DNA of 64,000 nt, from the NCBI RefSeq assembly GCF_900129635.1, contig NZ_FSRB01000003.1, positions 1,054,001-1,118,000 on the forward strand, written 5' to 3'. A program made the translations under genes and the position numbers. Numbering within the stretch: position 1 is the first letter of the stretch; each line of letters begins with the position of its first letter. This DNA comes from Singulisphaera sp. GP187 (lineage in GTDB: Bacteria > Planctomycetota > Planctomycetia > Isosphaerales > Isosphaeraceae). The notes beneath the pieces are model-generated. The model was not told the origin of the DNA. It did no database searches and saw only the letters and a program-made list of their open reading frames with translations. Positions 14,407 to 21,868 of the stretch are shown one piece after another.

Positions 14407-15915
14407 TTATTCCGCCTTCCGCCCAACCCGCGACCAGAGAAAGTAAACCGGGATTCCCGCCAGCACGATCAGGACGCCGATCCCCGACGTCTCGGGGGTC
14501 ATCACGATGAAGTCGAGCACCACGAGCACGGCCAGACCGAGGTAGATCAGGGCGGGCAGCGGGTAGCCGAACGTACGGTAGGGACGTTCCGCCCCGGGCA
14601 CTTTCCGTCTCAAGGCGATGACAGCCCCAACCATCAACATGTAGAACGCCACATCGACCGGAATGATGTATTCGAGAAGCTGGCTGTAGAGGTTGCCGTA
14701 GCTCGCCTTCTGGGTGGAAGCATCAATCGCGACCGTCACCGGCAGAGTCAGCAAGCAGGCCCAGACGCCCTGAGCCACCAGCGCGACGCCCGGCACGTGC
14801 TGGCGATTGGTCGTTCCCACCCGCTCGAAGAAGAGGCCGTCACGAGCCATCGCGTAATAGACCCGGGCCCCGGCCAGGATCAGGCCGTTCACGCAGCCAA
14901 ACGTCGAGATCAAGATCGCGACCGCCATCGCGACCGTCCCCGCCCGGCCGAACACCGCATGCATGACGGCGGTTCCGACCCGGTCCTGAGGCGCCCCCTG
15001 GATCTGGTCGAACGGGAGCGTGACGAGGTAGGCGATATTGGCCAGCAGGTAGAGGAGGATGACCGTTCCACAGCCGAGCACCAAGGCGCGGGGAAGGTTG
15101 CGCCCGGGGTTGCGGACTTCACCGCCGGTGAAGGTGACGTTGTTCCAGGCCGACTGCGAGAACAAGGGGCCGATCATCGCGCGGCCCAGGAGCATCGCCA
15201 GGGCGACCCCGCCGGTCGCGCGGAAGCCGGTCTGAACTTGCGCGGGGTCCCAACCGTTGGCCACCGGGTTCCACCACGAGGAGGTCCAGGCCGCGGCCTT
15301 GGGGTTGAGCCCCAGAGTGAGGCCGACCACGATCAGGCCGAACAGGGCGGCGGTCTTGGTGAAGGTGAACGAGTTCTGGATCAGCTTCCCCGCTCTCAGG
15401 CCGCGGGTGTTCGTTACCGTCAACGCGACGATCAAGAGGATCGCGACCAGTTGCTGGGACGAAAGGCTGATCGCATAGTGGCCCCAGGCGCGGGGGGCGA
15501 CCAGGTATTGGTCGGCGGCGACCGCGGGGATGAGCACGCCGAGGAACTTGGCGAAGGCGACGGCCACGGCGGCGATCGTCCCGGTCTGCACGACCAGGAA
15601 CATCGACCAGCCGAACAGGAAGCCCAGCGAGGGGCCATACGCCTCGCGGAGGAAGACGTATTGTCCCCCTGCCTTGGGCATCATCGCCGCGAGCTCGGCA
15701 CAGCAGAGGGCGCCTGTGATCGTCATCAGGCCGGCCAGAGCCCAGGCCACCAGCAGCCAGCCGGGGGAGCCGACCAGGCGGGCCGACTCGGCCGAGGTGA
15801 TGAAGATGCCCGACCCGATCATCGAGCCCATCACGATCATGGTGGCGTCGACCAGCCCGAGCGCGCGGACCAAGGTCGGGGTCGGCTCGCTCGGCTCGAT
15901 TGTCGTCGTCGGCAT
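14407..15915 (-). CDS. APC-superfamily amino acid permease
   Basis: This 502-aa protein has about 12 hydrophobic segments. The start of the first helix carries the APC signature MGSMIGSGIF (unwound GSGIF binding motif), followed by AELAAMMPKAGGQYVFLREAYGP on helix 2-3, both typical of the L-type/basic amino acid transporter branch. It probably imports or exchanges amino acids across the inner membrane; the substrate cannot be read. It lies between a small unknown gene (39 nt away) and the Uma2 gene (28 nt away), within the interval separating pheS and pheT. An aromatic amino acid substrate would be attractive but has no direct support. Confidence 0.92.
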   Translation of the reverse strand: MPTTTIEPSEPTPTLVRALGLVDATMIVMGSMIGSGIFITSAESARLVGSPGWLLVAWALAGLMTITGALCCAELAAMMPKAGGQYVFLREAYGPSLGFLFGWSMFLVVQTGTIAAVAVAFAKFLGVLIPAVAADQYLVAPRAWGHYAISLSSQQLVAILLIVALTVTNTRGLRAGKLIQNSFTFTKTAALFGLIVVGLTLGLNPKAAAWTSSWWNPVANGWDPAQVQTGFRATGGVALAMLLGRAMIGPLFSQSAWNNVTFTGGEVRNPGRNLPRALVLGCGTVILLYLLANIAYLVTLPFDQIQGAPQDRVGTAVMHAVFGRAGTVAMAVAILISTFGCVNGLILAGARVYYAMARDGLFFERVGTTNRQHVPGVALVAQGVWACLLTLPVTVAIDASTQKASYGNLYSQLLEYIIPVDVAFYMLMVGAVIALRRKVPGAERPYRTFGYPLPALIYLGLAVLVVLDFIVMTPETSGIGVLIVLAGIPVYFLWSRVGRKAE

Positions 15916-15954
15916 CGCGTCTCCTGCCTTGCGCCGGTCGCTCGTTTGATTCGG

Positions 15955-16194
15955 TTAAGAACCCTTGGCGACGACGAAGGCCTGAACGTCGGCGATCGCC
16001 TGACTCATGGTTTCCCGCCGCCACGGGGTCAGGGCGCTGTCGAGGGCGCGGGTCAGGTGGTTGACCAGGTACGCGGCCGCATCTTCCGGATTCTGTCCCT
16101 CAGCGCGAATCTCGGGGAAGTTGTGATGATGGACGCTCACGGTATGAGCCGTGGCACCAATCGTCACGATGATTCGGCTCTCGTCGGTCGCCAT
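15955..16194 (-). CDS. Small conserved-looking protein of unknown function
   Basis: This encodes 79 aa: a short beta-rich N-terminus (IIVTIGATAHTVSVHHHNFPEIRAEG) followed by two helices (PEDAAAYLVNHLTRALDSAL and RETMSQAIADVQAFVVA). The shape is that of a compact alpha/beta domain and was not recognised. ATG 16194 has GAGG 9 nt upstream; an ATG at 16209 has no site. It stands 117 nt after pheS and 39 nt before the permease gene, on the same strand, so it is likely transcribed with them. Confidence 0.6.
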   Translation of the reverse strand: MATDESRIIVTIGATAHTVSVHHHNFPEIRAEGQNPEDAAAYLVNHLTRALDSALTPWRRETMSQAIADVQAFVVAKGS

Positions 16195-16311
16195 GGGAAG
16201 GGGCCTCATCGGGGGATCGAGTCCCGAGGCGGACTAGGCCGAGTCCAGGACTCCGATCCGGTCACGGTCGGAGCCCGGTCATGTCCTGGTCATTGATCCG
16301 CACCAGTGGAC

Positions 16312-17322
16312 TCAGAACTGGGAGAGGAACCGCACATCGTTCTGGTAGAGCAGTCGGATATCATCGATCTTGTGTCGCCGCATGCAGAGCCGCTCGATGC
16401 CCAGCCCGAAGGCGAATCCAGTCACCTCGTCCGGGTCATAGCCGACGGCGCGGAAGACGTTGGGATCGACCATCCCCGCACCTCCCATTTCAACCCAACG
16501 GTCGCCGCCGTGCCAGAGCATATCGACCTCAACGCTCGGTTCCGTGAACGGAAAGAACGAGGGTCGGAACCGGATCTGCACATCTTCCCCGAGATAGCTC
16601 TGGGCAAATAAGCGGAGCACCGTCTTGAGATCGGCCATGGTCACACCGCGATCGACCATGAGCCCTTCGATCTGGTGAAACATGAACGAGTGGGTCGCAT
16701 CCACCGTATCGGGCCGATAGACCCGGCCGATGGCGATCACGCGAACCGGCGGGGGCTGGTTCTCCATCACCCGGATCTGCACCGTGCTCGTCTGACTGCG
16801 CAGCATCGTGCCTTCGCTCAGATAGAAGTTATCGAGCGGATCGCGGGCGGGGTGGGACGGGGGAATGTTCAGCGCTTCAAAGTTGTGGCGGACATCTTCC
16901 ACCTCGGGTCCGCGCGCCACGGCAAAGCCAAACCGACCGAAGAGGTCGATCAGCTCGTCGGCCGTCTGGGTGAGCGGGTGGCGATGACCGAGCCGGGGCC
17001 GATGCCCGGGCAGGGTCAGGTCGATCCCGCGATCGGCGAGGGCGGCAGGCCGCTCCAGGCGGATCTTGGCCTGGTCACAGGCCGCCTCGAGCGCCTGCTT
17101 GACAGCGTTGAAACGCTGGCCGTAGCCGCGTTTGGCGGCCGGTTCCAGCGTTTTGAGTCGTTCCTGAGCGGCCTTGAGCCGACCTTGCTTCTGGCCCAGG
17201 AACTCGATCCGGGCCTCTTCGACCCCTTCGGCGGACTCAACCTGACCGAAGGCGGCAAGGCCCGCCGATTCCAAGGAGTCAAGATCGGCGAGGGCCTGGG
17301 AATTTGGGTCGGCGGAGCTCAT
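16312..17322 (-). CDS. pheS: Phenylalanine--tRNA ligase alpha subunit
   Basis: This 336-aa protein has the class II synthetase core. The N-terminal coiled coil (about 1-90) binds tRNA; motif 1 lies around HPLTQTADELIDLFGRFGF, motif 2 at ...VRVIAIGRVYRPDTVDATHSFMFHQIEGL, and motif 3 at GFAFGLGIERLCMRRHKIDDIR. The FRPSFFPFTEPSVEVD segment forms the phenylalanine pocket. It follows rplT on the same strand in the classic infC-rpmI-rplT-pheS order, but its partner pheT lies 2.5 kb further on. Confidence 0.97.
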   Translation of the reverse strand: MSSADPNSQALADLDSLESAGLAAFGQVESAEGVEEARIEFLGQKQGRLKAAQERLKTLEPAAKRGYGQRFNAVKQALEAACDQAKIRLERPAALADRGIDLTLPGHRPRLGHRHPLTQTADELIDLFGRFGFAVARGPEVEDVRHNFEALNIPPSHPARDPLDNFYLSEGTMLRSQTSTVQIRVMENQPPPVRVIAIGRVYRPDTVDATHSFMFHQIEGLMVDRGVTMADLKTVLRLFAQSYLGEDVQIRFRPSFFPFTEPSVEVDMLWHGGDRWVEMGGAGMVDPNVFRAVGYDPDEVTGFAFGLGIERLCMRRHKIDDIRLLYQNDVRFLSQF

Positions 17323-17436
17323 TGGCCTCGTTCCATCGGGCCGTGACCGGGCGCGAACCGATCCGGCCCTCTTCAGATCGGAGAGATGGCTTCAATCGCT
17401 CAGACATTGAGAGACAGAAGGCGCGTCTCGCTCGGC

Positions 17437-17841
17437 TCAGGCCGTCTTGACTTTGGCCGCCTGACGGTCGCGAATCTTGGCGTCGTGCTGGTCGAGCTCG
17501 TGACGAATCCGACCGACAATGACGTCAAACGTCTCGGGGTCGAGGATCGCCAACTCGGACAGGCTCTTGCGATCGAGGCCGATGTTGGCCAGGTGCAAGC
17601 CATGAATAAAGCGGCTGTAGCGAAGTCCGCGCATTTCGGCGGCGGCGCTCAGGCGGGTGATGAACAGACGGCGAAAATGACGCTTCTTGGCCCGGCGATC
17701 GCGAAAGGCGAACATGCCGGCTCGGAGCAGCGTCTCCTTGGCGGTCCGGAGCAGGCGGCGGCGACCGCCGACAAACCCCTCGACGGCCTTGAACAGTCGC
17801 TTCTTCGCCTTATTGCGGGCCGCGCCCTTCGTTGCACGCAT
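17437..17841 (-). CDS. rplT: 50S ribosomal protein L20
   Basis: This 134-aa protein has the L20 core: basic N-terminal arm (RNKAKKRLFKAVEGFVGGRR), AFRDRRAKKRHFRRLFITRLSAAAEMRGLRYSRFIHGL and NIGLDRKSLSELAILDPETFDVIV. It is some 15 residues longer than usual at the C-terminus, with a basic tail. L20 binds 23S rRNA early in 50S assembly and in several bacteria represses its own operon. It is cotranscribed with rpmI (133 nt upstream) and pheS. Confidence 0.97.
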   Translation of the reverse strand: MRATKGAARNKAKKRLFKAVEGFVGGRRRLLRTAKETLLRAGMFAFRDRRAKKRHFRRLFITRLSAAAEMRGLRYSRFIHGLHLANIGLDRKSLSELAILDPETFDVIVGRIRHELDQHDAKIRDRQAAKVKTA

Positions 17842-17973
17842 CGTAGATTCTCAATTTCCAACACGACGCCCAGCGCCTTTCGGCGAACTGAATAAGGGCG
17901 TCTCAGGCCTGGTGAATCGTCGTGATCAGTCGTGATCCAACGGGACGTCGGTCGAGACGTCGCAGCAATGCAA

Positions 17974-18279
17974 TTAGGCTGTGGGGGCAGCGGCGGCAGC
18001 CGCAGCCGCGGCACGTTCAGCTTTCCGTTCGGCAAGGAACTGGAGCCGGGCCGACTTGATGGCGTCGGGCTGCGAGCTCTCGCGAGTATCCAAGGCGCGA
18101 CGCAGCCGATGGGCTTCGGCAGAAATCGACAGGATGGATTTCTTCCGGAGCCGACGAACCTGCTTGCCACTCTTGTGGCTCATCAAGTGCGACGACCCGC
18201 AGCGTTTGTGGCTGACCTTGCCGGTGGCCGAAACCGTGAACCGCTTCTTCGTTCCCTTGTGCGTTTTGAGCTTCGGCAT
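17974..18279 (-). CDS. rpmI: 50S ribosomal protein L35 with Ala-rich tail
   Basis: Residues 1-65 are a normal L35 (MPKLKTHKGTKKRFTVSATGKVSHKRCGSSHLMSHKS...). The protein runs to 101 aa, with an extra 36 residues ending in a run of alanines (ERKAERAAAAAAAAAPTA). L35 is usually about 65 aa, so the tail is an extension of unknown role. It stands between infC and rplT, preceded by an intrinsic terminator-like hairpin at 18412-18461. Confidence 0.95.
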   Translation of the reverse strand: MPKLKTHKGTKKRFTVSATGKVSHKRCGSSHLMSHKSGKQVRRLRKKSILSISAEAHRLRRALDTRESSQPDAIKSARLQFLAERKAERAAAAAAAAAPTA

Positions 18280-18411
18280 AATGACCCTATCCTAACCGAT
18301 CGCCTGGCGGTATCGCGCAGAAGGCCGGCGGGAAGTCCGCGAAATCGGCCGAGTCGATTAACATAACACGGCGACGGTCCCCCGGCCAACTCCAATTGAC
18401 CGGCAAACCGC

Positions 18412-18461
18412 AAAAAAAATCCCTCTCCGACCGCAACGCCGAAGCTTCGCGACGGAGAGGG
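18412..18461 (-). terminator. Terminator or attenuator between infC and rpmI
   Basis: On the minus strand CCCTCTCCG pairs with CGGAGAGGG across a loop containing a CGAAGCTTCG palindrome, and the stem is followed directly by A then eight T. It lies 57 nt after the infC stop and about 130 nt before rpmI, so it either ends infC mRNA or attenuates rpmI-rplT-pheS. Confidence 0.82.
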
Positions 18462-18517
18462 TTGTTTCGAGGCAAGTCAGGCATGACGGAGCGAGGCGGG
18501 TGCGGCGACCGGGGCGA

Positions 18518-19021
18518 TCAGGCGCGCGGGGCGACGATCGCCGTCATCCGTTTCCCTTCCATCGAGGGGTTCTTCTCGACTTTCGCCACGTCATCGAGCG
18601 CCTGGAGCACTTCGTCCATGACCTTGCGGCCTTCGTCGATGTGCGCCAGCTCGCGACCGCGGAAGAGGACGTTGACCAGCACCTTGTCCTTGTGTTCAAG
18701 GAATTCGCGGGCGCGCTTGACCTTGACCTCGATATCGTGGTCGCCGGTCTTGGGGCGAACCCGAATTTCCTTGACCTGAACCTGGTGCTGCTTCTGCTTC
18801 GACGCCCGTTTCTTCTGCGAGTACTTGAACTTACCAAAGTCCATGATCTTGCAGACTGGTGGGCGCTCGTTGGGAGCGACCTCCACCAGGTCCTGACCCG
18901 CTTCGCGGGCCGCTTCCATGGCTTTGCCTGTCGGCATGACGCCGAGCATGGCTCCTTCGGCGTTGATCACCCGCACCGGTGAGATGCGGATCTGCTCGTT
19001 AACCCTGAGATTCCGGTCGAT
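18518..19021 (-). CDS. infC: Translation initiation factor IF-3, apparent AUC start
   Basis: The 167-aa product has the full IF-3 pattern: N-domain (NEQIRISPVRVINAEG...GQDLVEVAPNERPPVCKIMDFGKFKY), a basic linker (KKRASKQKQHQVQVKEIRVRP) and C-domain (DHDIEVKVKRAREFL...VLFRGRELAH). Homology begins at least 15 codons before the first standard start (GTG 18976). In frame upstream there is only ATC at 19021 with GGGGAGGA 5 nt before it, then a stop nine codons further up with no ATG, GTG or TTG. infC in E. coli starts with AUU, which lets IF-3 repress its own synthesis; the AUC here fits that logic. The lead gene of the L35/L20/PheS cluster. Confidence 0.93.
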   Translation of the reverse strand: MDRNLRVNEQIRISPVRVINAEGAMLGVMPTGKAMEAAREAGQDLVEVAPNERPPVCKIMDFGKFKYSQKKRASKQKQHQVQVKEIRVRPKTGDHDIEVKVKRAREFLEHKDKVLVNVLFRGRELAHIDEGRKVMDEVLQALDDVAKVEKNPSMEGKRMTAIVAPRA

Positions 19022-19469
19022 AGCGTCCTCCCCAGGACGATGGGATCAGCCTCACCAAAGGCGGGGCGCGGCCCGGCCCTCCCTCGCAGGGGAGAGAGAC
19101 CGACAACCCCCGGACGTCCACGAAGCTCACCCCCGCGGCAAGCCCTCGTCCGTCGCGAGGCAACCTTATGCTCTACAATCGATCAATTTTACTGTCAAGA
19201 GGGTATTTCCGCAAGCCGCAATAAGCGTGCCGACCGCACCTTGCCTCAGAACTGTCCCTTGGCAGAGGCCGCGACCTTGGATTAGGCTGGAGTTCGCGCG
19301 CTCCCGGGGGGTCGGTTGGAGACGCCTTTTTTTTTCTGGCGCCTCCTCGGTTTTCGCGGCAGTCAGTTTGCGGCGTGACGGGCCGAACCGGCGTTGTGGG
19401 TCGGGGGGCGACCGTCCGCCTTTGGTTCTTGGGAACGGAAAGGCCGGCCGTCGGGCCGGGCGTGGGGCC
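19022..19469. other. Divergent intergenic region between infC and thrS
   Basis: These 448 bases must hold the promoters of infC (-) and thrS (+). A nine-base-pair imperfect inverted repeat with a T9 loop lies near 19318-19348 (GGAGACGCC ... GGCGCCTCC), about 120 nt before thrS; it might be a leader structure. No T-box or other known riboswitch was recognised, and no convincing gene is present. Confidence 0.4.
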
Positions 19470-21692
19470 ATGGTCCAGATCAAGCTTCCGGATGGATCGC
19501 TCAAGGAATACCCCGAAGGGGTGCGACCGCGCGAGATCGCCGAGGGAATCGGCCGCCGCCTGGCCGAAGCCGCGGTCGCCGCGGTGGCCGACGGCACGAT
19601 CGTCGACCTCGATCGCCCGCTCGAGAACGGCCGGGAACAGCCGATCGAGCTCCGCCTCCTGACCTCCAAAGACCGCGAGGCGCTCGACGTCCTCCGGCAT
19701 TCGACCGCGCACATCATGGCGCGGGCGATCATGCGGCTCTTCCCAGGCGCCAAGCTCGCCTTCGGCCCGACCACCGCCACCGGTTTCTACTACGACGTCG
19801 TCCTCGCCGGCCGCCCCTTGTCCGAGGATGACTTCCCGGCCATCGAAGCCGAGATGGCCGTGATCCTCAAGGCGGCCGAGCCGTTCGAACGGTTCAGCCT
19901 CCCCGTCGACGAGGCCAGGCAGTTCGTCGACGAGCTCGGCCAGTCGTTCAAGGTTGAGCACATCAACGACGAGTTGTATAAGTACGGCATTCTCAGCTTC
20001 TACCGCCAGGGAGAGTTCGTCGACCTCTGCCGCGGCCCCCACATCCCCCACGCCGGCAAGGTCGGCGCCTTCAAGCTGATGTCGATCGCGGGGGCCTACT
20101 GGAAAGGCCGAACCGACGGCCCGGTCCTCCAGCGGGTCTACGGCACCGCCTACTTCGATAAGAAAGAGCTCGACGCGTTCCTCGCCCAGGTCGAAGAAGC
20201 GAAGAAACGCGATCACCGCCGGCTGGGCAAAGATCTCAACCTGTTCACGATCTCACAACTGGTAGGCTCGGGCCTGATCCTCTGGATGCCCAAGGGAGCG
20301 GTCGTCCGGGGCGTCCTCGAGAACTTCCTCAAAGACGAGCTGATGAAGCGCGGGTATCAGCCGGTCTACACCCCGCACATCGGCAAGGTGGAGCTCTACA
20401 AGACGAGCGGCCACTACCCCTACTACAAGGACTCGCAGTTCCCGGTCCTCCGCTTGCTCGACGACGCCGCGATGACCCTGCTCGTGGGGCTCGAGAAGGA
20501 CGAGCTCGACGAACCCACCCAGAAGGCCCTGCTCGCCAAGGCGGGCATCCCCGAGTCGATGCCCCAGAGCAAGGCAGGCCAGGAAGGGCAGCTCGCGCCG
20601 GCGTTCACCGATTCGTTCTTCGCGCTCGACAAGGCCTCGAAGATCAAGTACGTCGAGCAACTCGGCGTGAGCGAGGAATACCTCCTCAAGCCGATGAACT
20701 GCCCGCACCACATCCAGATCTTCGCCGCGCAGCCGAGGAGCTACCGCGACCTGCCGGTCCGCCTGGCCGAGTTCGGCACGGTCTACCGCTACGAGCAGTC
20801 GGGCGAGCTCTCGGGCCTGACCCGGGTCCGCGGGTTCACCCAGGACGACGCCCACCTGTTCTGCACCGTCGACCAGGTCCGCGACGAGTTCCGGGCCACG
20901 ATGGAGCTCACCCAGTACGTCCTCGGCAGCCTCGGCCTGACCGACTACAAGCTCCGGCTGTCGAAGCACGACCCGGAAGATCCGAAGTACGCCGGAGCGG
21001 CCGGCGACACCTGGCGCCGCGCCGAGGATGATATCCGCTCGGTGCTCGACGAGATGAAGCTCCCCTATGAAGAAGCGGCCGGCGAGGCCGCCTTCTACGG
21101 CCCCAAGGCCGACTTCATCATCCGCGACTGCATCGGCCGCCAGTGGCAGCTCGGCACCGTCCAGCTCGACTACGTCCTCCCCGAGCGGTTCGGCCTCGAG
21201 TACACTGGCCCGGACAACCAACCGCACCGCCCCGTGATGATCCACCGCGCCCCGTTCGGCAGCATGGAGCGGTTCATGGGGATCCTGATCGAGCACTTCG
21301 CGGGCGCCTTCCCCCTCTGGCTCGCCCCCGAACAGGTCCGCGTCCTGCCAATCTCCGATAAGGTCGCCGACTACGCCAAGCGCGTCCTCGCCGACCTCCA
21401 GGCGGCCGGCCTCCGCACGAGCATCGACCTCCGCCCCGAGAAGATCGGCGCCAAGATCCGCGACGCGCAGCTCGAGAAGATCCCGGTCATGCTCGTCGTC
21501 GGCGCCAAGGAGGCCGAGCAAGAGACCGTCTCCTACCGCGACAGGATCGACGGCGACCGCGGCGCCATGCCCCTGGCCCAGGCCATCGCCCAGCTCAAGG
21601 CGGAGTCCGAAGCCCGGACCATCCGCCAAACCGCCCCCCCGGCCGCCATCCCGGTGGCGACCGAGGATACCACGGAGAAGCACGCCTATTGA
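19470..21692 (+). CDS. thrS: Threonine--tRNA ligase with large insertion
   Basis: This encodes 740 aa against about 640 in E. coli. Order: TGS domain (1-62), editing domain with HSTAHIM (78-84) and the LCRGPH motif (186-191), class II core with motif 2/zinc region KPMNCPHHIQIF (407-418; zinc Cys 411), motif 3, and an anticodon-binding domain (about 630-715). Between the conserved YYKDSQFP (318-325) and EEYLLKPMN segments lies an insert of about 70 residues where E. coli has some ten; it contains helical EKDELDEPTQKALLAKAG. ATG 19470 starts the TGS domain exactly; the longer open frame upstream lacks homology. It is monocistronic, followed by a hairpin. Confidence 0.96.
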   Translation: MVQIKLPDGSLKEYPEGVRPREIAEGIGRRLAEAAVAAVADGTIVDLDRPLENGREQPIELRLLTSKDREALDVLRHSTAHIMARAIMRLFPGAKLAFGPTTATGFYYDVVLAGRPLSEDDFPAIEAEMAVILKAAEPFERFSLPVDEARQFVDELGQSFKVEHINDELYKYGILSFYRQGEFVDLCRGPHIPHAGKVGAFKLMSIAGAYWKGRTDGPVLQRVYGTAYFDKKELDAFLAQVEEAKKRDHRRLGKDLNLFTISQLVGSGLILWMPKGAVVRGVLENFLKDELMKRGYQPVYTPHIGKVELYKTSGHYPYYKDSQFPVLRLLDDAAMTLLVGLEKDELDEPTQKALLAKAGIPESMPQSKAGQEGQLAPAFTDSFFALDKASKIKYVEQLGVSEEYLLKPMNCPHHIQIFAAQPRSYRDLPVRLAEFGTVYRYEQSGELSGLTRVRGFTQDDAHLFCTVDQVRDEFRATMELTQYVLGSLGLTDYKLRLSKHDPEDPKYAGAAGDTWRRAEDDIRSVLDEMKLPYEEAAGEAAFYGPKADFIIRDCIGRQWQLGTVQLDYVLPERFGLEYTGPDNQPHRPVMIHRAPFGSMERFMGILIEHFAGAFPLWLAPEQVRVLPISDKVADYAKRVLADLQAAGLRTSIDLRPEKIGAKIRDAQLEKIPVMLVVGAKEAEQETVSYRDRIDGDRGAMPLAQAIAQLKAESEARTIRQTAPPAAIPVATEDTTEKHAY

Positions 21693-21709
21693 CGGAGTGA
21701 CGGGGAATC

Positions 21710-21740
21710 GCGAAGGACAGGCAGCCAGCCTGTCCTTCGC
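21710..21740 (+). terminator. Hairpin after thrS
   Basis: A perfect 13-bp stem (GCGAAGGACAGGC and complement) with a 5-nt loop lies 18 nt after the thrS stop. It lacks a T-tract, so termination may need Rho or be weak. Confidence 0.5.
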
Positions 21741-21868
21741 TCGCCTCGAAATCGAAAGAGGATTCCCTCCGCCTCGATACCTGCGTGGTGGCGACACACG
21801 CCGGCCTTCGCGATAATCCCCGCCGGATCTGGCTCCAACCATCACGCACGGATCGAGGGGAGTCCGCG

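Noticed and set aside
14377..16296. Long rightward open frame opposite the permease gene
   Set aside because: Antisense shadow of a protein with clear membrane-transporter motifs.
19318..19348. T9-loop inverted repeat upstream of thrS considered as a T-box or terminator
   Set aside because: The T run lies in the loop, not after the stem, and no T-box sequence (AGGGUGGNACCGCG-like) is present.
20253..21845. Long leftward open frame opposite thrS
   Set aside because: Antisense to a full-length threonyl-tRNA synthetase; no supporting features.
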